From Euonymus europaeus (lineage: Eukaryota > Streptophyta > Magnoliopsida > Celastrales > Celastraceae): a stretch of 64,000 nt of DNA. Positions within the stretch are counted from its first letter, which is position 1. Each line of letters begins with the position of its first letter. The notes beneath the pieces were generated by a model. The model worked only from the letters and a program-made list of their open reading frames with translations. It had not been told where the DNA came from and made no database searches. The stretch covers positions 18,104,001-18,168,000 of the forward strand of contig OY756970.1 in the NCBI GenBank assembly GCA_963580455.1. Reading direction: 5' to 3'. Shown one piece after another: positions 59,431-64,000 of the stretch. A program made the position numbers and the translations under genes.

Positions 59431-61689
59431 ATGGCACCGACCCGTCGGCACTACACGGAGTACTTGGGACTCTACAAAGCCACACTACAAGGTGACTGGA
59501 CTGAAGTGGATAGAATCCTGAAATCAGATCCGCAAGCTTTGACTGCCCATCTCACTCTCAAATTCGAGGTACCTCTCCACATAGTGGCCACAACAGGCCG
59601 CAACATACACTTATCGAAGGAGTTGGTGAAAAGAATGAGTGAAAGTCAACTCGAACTACGGGATTCATATGGAAGCACAGCTCTTCATCTTGCTTCAATA
59701 GCAGGAAACCTTGAAGTTGCTCAAATCTTGGTTTCAAAGCATTCAAGATTGCTACTTTTGAGGAACAGCGTTGATGATACTGCACTTCATTGTGCTGCAG
59801 AGAATGGTCATGAAGATATTGTTTGGTTTCTGCTACCAAAGACGGAGAACTTGGATCCCACTGCATTTGAAGGGAAAGTTGGTGTCCATCTTGTTAATCT
59901 TCTCTTAATGGCCGATTTATACGGTTAGTAAAACTCTATATGATTGATTTTTCGAGTTCTTTGATAGATTTATGGTTAAATGTTAAAGATTCACGTCTCC
60001 TGTCAGCAGAATCTAGATCTGTGCTTAATTAACAAATTGAGTTTTTAGTAGAATCCATCTTAAACAAATGGAAGCTCATGCATTAGTTACTATGTTTGAT
60101 TCCTACAGTCCATGTCTGAGTGCAGGCATCGCTCGTTATGTATTGGAAAAGTATCCCAATTTAGGTCTTGAACAAGGCCGCAGTGGGAAAACTGCATTAG
60201 AGACATTAGCAGAAAGGCCTCAAGCATTTCCAAGTGGTTGTCAGCTCGGATACTGGGGACGCTTTGTATATCATAGTGAGTTTCACAGTTCCTCAAAATT
60301 TTCCTTTCTAAGTACTTTCATCGCCATTTTTATTTGAAGTCTGGTGTATTTCTAATTTTCTATAGGTATTTATGTTGAGGGTCGAAGTGTGGAAATGCCT
60401 AGGGGAAGTACTGATGAGGAAAATCAAACTGGGTGTGGAGCTTGGTTTGTTGATGCAAAACATCGCAATTGGATTTCAACGAACTTCTCATGTAAGTTTA
60501 GAAGATTTGGGTTGATAAAACACAGCTATGACACAAAGTTGATGCACAAGGATACACTTGAAATAGTCAGACGTATATGCGATCAAACTGCAAAACTGAC
60601 TGGCTTAAGACCTGAAAGTTTGTTGAGAAATCCAATACTAATGGCCGCGAAATTGGGCATTCATGAGATTGTTACCATGATTATTAAGGCCTATCCTTAT
60701 TCAATTTGGCTTGTTGACGATGACAATCATAACGTAATTCACCACGCAGTCATTCACCGCCAAGAGAACGTTTTCAATCTGTTGTACCAAATGGGCAAGC
60801 AGAAGAATTTTGCAACAGGTGCAACAGACAAGTATGAGAACAACATCTTGCATTTAGCAGGAAAGTTAGCACCATCGCAGAGGGTTTTGGGTGCGGCTCT
60901 GCAAATGCAAAGGGAGCTGCAATGGTTCAAGGTGTGATTGAGTTATCCAAACTAAACTGAAGATTGTACATTCCATTAGTTATCTTATTTGAACTCTGTA
61001 ATAATATTCTATATATGATTTCCAAATTTCAACAAATCATCTTGTTTTGACTGTCACTGATTTGTTTTGTACAGGAAGTTGAAAAGGTTATCCAGCCATC
61101 ATTCAAAGAAAGGAAAGACAGAAATGGAAAAACTCCAAGAATGGTGTTCACTGAAGAGCACAGAGAATTAGTCAAGCAGGGTGAGGAATGGATGAAAGGC
61201 ACAGCTTCATCCTTCACATTTGTTGCAGCACTTGTTGCAACCGTAGTGTTTGCATCCGCATTTACAGTACCAGGCGGCAACACCAGCGATACAGGAATTC
61301 CCATCTTTTTAAACGAGGTGTCATTCTTAGTTTTTGCTGCATCTGATGCAGTAGCTCTCTTTTCATCATCTACTTCGGTACTGATATTCTTGGGTATACT
61401 CACTTCCCGCTATGCAGAAGAAGATTTTCTCAAGTCCTTGCCAATGAGGTTAAGTGTTGGCCTTATTTGCTTGTTTATCTCGATAACGTCAATGCTAATA
61501 GCTTTTAGTGCATCCCTGTACATAGTTCTTTCTCATCGATCGGAACTTGTTCTGATTCCAATCGTTCTAATAGCTGTTTTTCCGGCAATCTTATTTGCTT
61601 GGTTGCAGTTCCCTCTCCTGGTTGAAATAGTCTTTTTGACAGTTGGTCCTAGTGTATTTGGCCAGCGAAGCAAGGAAATTATCTACTAG
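59431..61689 (+). CDS. Ankyrin-repeat transmembrane protein with PGG domain, copy 2 (607 aa)
   Basis: Four exons: 59431-59923, 60126-60275, 60366-60931 and 61075-61689. Same architecture as copy 1, with one extra codon in exon 3 (DAKHRNW against DANRNW). Compared by eye with copy 1, the ankyrin exon 1 differs by 14 amino-acid replacements but only 3 silent changes (for example HIAGTTGRNIDL against HIVATTGRNIHL). The transmembrane exon 4 differs by just two replacements and two silent changes. The reading frame, splice sites (donor 2 is A|GTGAGT, stronger than in copy 1) and stop are intact, so both copies are probably expressed. Extracellular versus cytosolic placement of the repeats follows the family model with cytosolic ankyrins. 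Confidence 0.93.
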
Positions 61690-63292
61690 TTGTGAGACTC
61701 TATATGGCAACATATGTAACTGCCCCACAACACTATTTTAAGACTTTGAAAATGGAGTTTTACAGGCTCTACCTTCATTTTTTGTTGGGTCATTCCTCCC
61801 CCTCTCAACCGCAAATTTTGCGAGTCGCAATAACCATCGAAGAACCAGAGCCAAATCCCACATCAGATCACGTCCTAGACTGGCTCGAGGACTCGGTGTC
61901 ATTTTTCTCGTCATTCTCGGATGATCCTTATTCAAGCGATTTCAGTACATGCTGGTGGGATCAAAGTCAAGATGCAGGGCACGGATCAGGGGTGCACTGG
62001 TACTGCCCCGAAGTATAAATCCAATGTCTCAATCCGCAGGGCAGATTTCCCGATCCGCGGGCCCCAACCCAATAACCCTTTACCTAATTATATTTCATGT
62101 TGCCCTAAGTCTTTCCTAATATTATTGATGTAAACAAAACTTAAGAAATTCACCAAGGCTAGTTGTGTATTCTAACCCTAAAATCAAAACTCAAACCCTA
62201 AATTATAGTGCATAAATCATAAACTAAGAGAATCGCAACCCTCTCTAAATCTTTAATAACTAATAACATCGTAAGTTTTCAAATCAAAACATGCAATATA
62301 AGGTCATAAAGTATAAACATCTCATAATTAGTAATATCTTAAAGTCTTAACTTCTTAAGCATTCAAAACAATATAAAGTATAAACATCTTGCATCTGATG
62401 AGTCATTAGTAATGAACTTACAATCTTAATACAAATATTAACTACATAAGTAAAATATATGTGTTATAAACTTATATATGTATAAATATCTTACATCCCT
62501 TAATATACATGTAAATAAATATTAATATATGTATTAATTTGTATATGTACGGATCGGGTCATGGGGCGAATCAGAGCGAAGATCTGGCCCCGCATCGATC
62601 CGTGGTCGGGTAAAAAATCTTTGATCTGTGTCCACCCTATTACTCATTCGGATCGGATAATATTCGCAGAGATCGGGTTGGGGTAGACAGAAATTGTCAT
62701 CCCTAAGTATGATAGTAACTAGGAGATGAGAGTAGAAGAGAAAGATGGGTGCGTAGTATCATGGTGTAATGGACAACGAGTTTCATTTTGTTCATTGTGG
62801 AAGTTGAATATGAAACTGGAGGACAATTAAAATTGTTATGAACTTTGTTTTTCTTTTACTATTTCTATCTATACAATGTGGATTTGAGTCATCATGTACA
62901 AAATTGTTTTCCCCCTTGACATTGTTAGAAGCCCCATAGGAGAGTTTGAGATACAAACATGTTTTTTTTATTCTTCTATTCATTTGTTCAAGCGGTTGGT
63001 TTTCTGTTTGTACAGTTTATATCTGATGAAAAACACACAACTGATACCTAGTCAAATTAGTATCATCAAATTCCCATCTTTCAAGGAAACTCAGTTAATT
63101 ATGCCTTTCCGATTTACAATTGCTGAGCTAATTACAAATATCCTATCCAAAAGGCAATTAGATGCCAAAACCCTCATATATGTTTCCCAAGAGAAATGAG
63201 GAATGGTAAATCGTTGCTTGAACTTCCTGGCAACCTTTCCCTGTCGGTCTACTAAACGTATACAGAAAAACACAGTCTAGCTTGTTTGATTG
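61690..63292. other. Intergenic spacer with GC-poor repeat sequence
   Basis: 61690-61914 is the 3' flank of copy 2. 61960-62705 has the look of one dispersed element: GATCCGCGGGCCCCAACCC near the left, GGATCGGGTCATGGGGCGA and TCGGGTTGGGGTAGACAG near the right, and a long AT-rich middle. No gene is seen to 63292. Confidence 0.5.
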
Positions 63293-63593
63293 TCAAGGTA
63301 CAAATATCAACTGAGAACTGCGGATTGTCTGCCGACAAACAGGGCATTTTGGGGATACTTCACATTCAATTGAAAGGGCACATCGATTGCAACAAGCTAG
63401 ATGCCAACATGGAATAAATACAGATCGCCTTTTCCTCATCAAGCAGATAACACACAATTGCCCTTCTGGAATATTTTCTTCTGGAACATCCCCTTCCTCA
63501 TCGATCATATCAGCTCTGGCAGTGGTAGCAGTAGCACCATTGGATTGCTGTGACCGTCTTTGTTGCCTCCAGTCTTTCCATTTATTCCAATTC
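63293..63593 (-). CDS. SPL2-like RING E3 ubiquitin ligase, last exon (99 aa), rest outside window
   Basis: The exon begins after an AG acceptor at 63594-63595 with codon phase 2 and reads NWNKWKDWRQQRRSQQ, an acidic linker, then a C3HC4 RING: CVICLMRKRRSVFIP, CWHLACCNRC, CPVC, ending QLIFVP. The KCPVCRQTIR end and the tryptophan-rich helix before it match SP1-LIKE 2 (SPL2) type ligases; SP1 itself acts in the chloroplast outer membrane. The upstream membrane helices and GIDE/BAM domain should lie right of 64000. All zinc-binding residues are present. The usual glycine in PCGH is tryptophan here (PCWH). Sequence 63594-64000 contains no other coding piece, so it is intron. Confidence 0.82.
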
Positions 63594-63595
63594 CT

Positions 63596-64000
63596 GAATA
63601 AAATTAGTGCATTTGGAAAATTAAGATACTAGTCACATGCACAAACAGAACAGATAACTAGTCAGTCTGTTTTGTAGCAATGAAAGAAGTTCCAAATCCA
63701 CTAGTAATATTAGTTGTTATCAGAAACTCAATTTGAGATTATAAATCTGCATAAGGGTGCAACTGCAACCTATCACAGATTCAATTCCTAGAACCGGTCT
63801 CTCAATATATTATATGGAAATCAGGTTTGCGTACATATTAGAGGTCACAGCTGGCCCCGGACCCAACCATGCAAGAGCCTTTGTGCACGGGAGTTGTTTA
63901 CAAATGAATTCTCCTTCGCCATTAATTCCTAACAAATGCTACACTCTCGTCTAATTCTATAAAGCCCTTTTTAATCACTTTCATCCATGTCTTGTCTGGA
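63596..64000 (-). other. Intron of the SPL2-like gene
   Basis: This begins right of the acceptor and shows no conserved coding frame. No terminal exon of another gene is visible up to the edge. Confidence 0.5.

Larger units (their letters stand above)
54334..61921 (+). repeat. Tandem segmental duplication of about 3.8 kb carrying the ankyrin-TM genes
   Basis: Unit 1 spans 54334-58113 and unit 2 spans 58114-61914. They align from promoter through 3' flank. The 7-bp sequence TCTCGGA stands at the left edge (54334-54340), at the junction (58114-58120) and at the right edge (61915-61921), so the breakpoints are defined. Exons are almost identical; flanks and introns show small indels only. Confidence 0.92.

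Noticed and set aside
62755..62830. Segment GTAGTATCATGGTGTAATGG considered as a tRNA
   Set aside because: No acceptor stem or T-loop pairing could be formed.

Overview
This is nuclear DNA of a flowering plant, almost certainly a eudicot. It is AT-rich, its genes are split by GT-AG introns, and it holds plant-specific families: a leucine-rich-repeat extensin, membrane-anchored maMYB, a plastid 2-isopropylmalate synthase, a methylesterase of the MES/hydroxynitrile-lyase group, and ankyrin-transmembrane (PGG) proteins. The intergenic space is full of small plant transposons. The species cannot be named from the sequence alone. There is no rRNA, CRISPR array or bacterial operon, and no tRNA that I could find by eye.

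Layout. Minus strand, 243-3586: 3'-truncated CDCA7-type zinc-finger gene. Minus strand, 6238-18546: a 15-exon PXA/PX/Nexin_C sorting-nexin gene of 1018 codons, whose exon phases I joined throughout. 18.5-22.8 kb: transposon-derived spacer. Plus strand, 22772-25129: single-exon LRR-extensin. 25.1-28.7 kb: decayed PPR fragment split from other debris by a hAT element. Plus strand, 28667-29593: single-exon maMYB. 30.3-32.3 kb: dead Copia element with a hAT element nested in it. Plus strand, 32617-38879: nine-exon FAM114/DUF719 gene with one GC-AG intron. 39.3-43.1 kb: a 2-oxoglutarate dioxygenase relic disrupted by a Mutator-like foldback element, followed by an intact dioxygenase; a third, decayed dioxygenase piece lies at 50.3-50.7 kb. 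43.7-44.7 kb: pure A+T minisatellite with a 50-bp unit. Plus strand, 46775-48691: intronless, full-length 2-isopropylmalate synthase. Plus strand, 51334-52774: methylesterase. Plus strand, 55639-57886 and 59431-61689: two ankyrin-TM genes on a tandem duplication of about 3.8 kb. Minus strand, 63293-63593: last exon of an SPL2-like RING E3 ligase running off the right edge.

The genes do not form one pathway; this is a typical gene-moderate plant interval. The most informative signals are evolutionary. The ankyrin duplicates have breakpoints marked by a 7-bp shared sequence and differ mainly by amino-acid replacements in the ankyrin exon. The intronless IPMS looks like a retrocopy or an intron-loss allele. 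The dioxygenase cluster is decaying. Several transposons can be delimited exactly by their target-site duplications. I found nothing that I would call a new molecular system. All exon boundaries come from reading splice sites and reading frames by eye.
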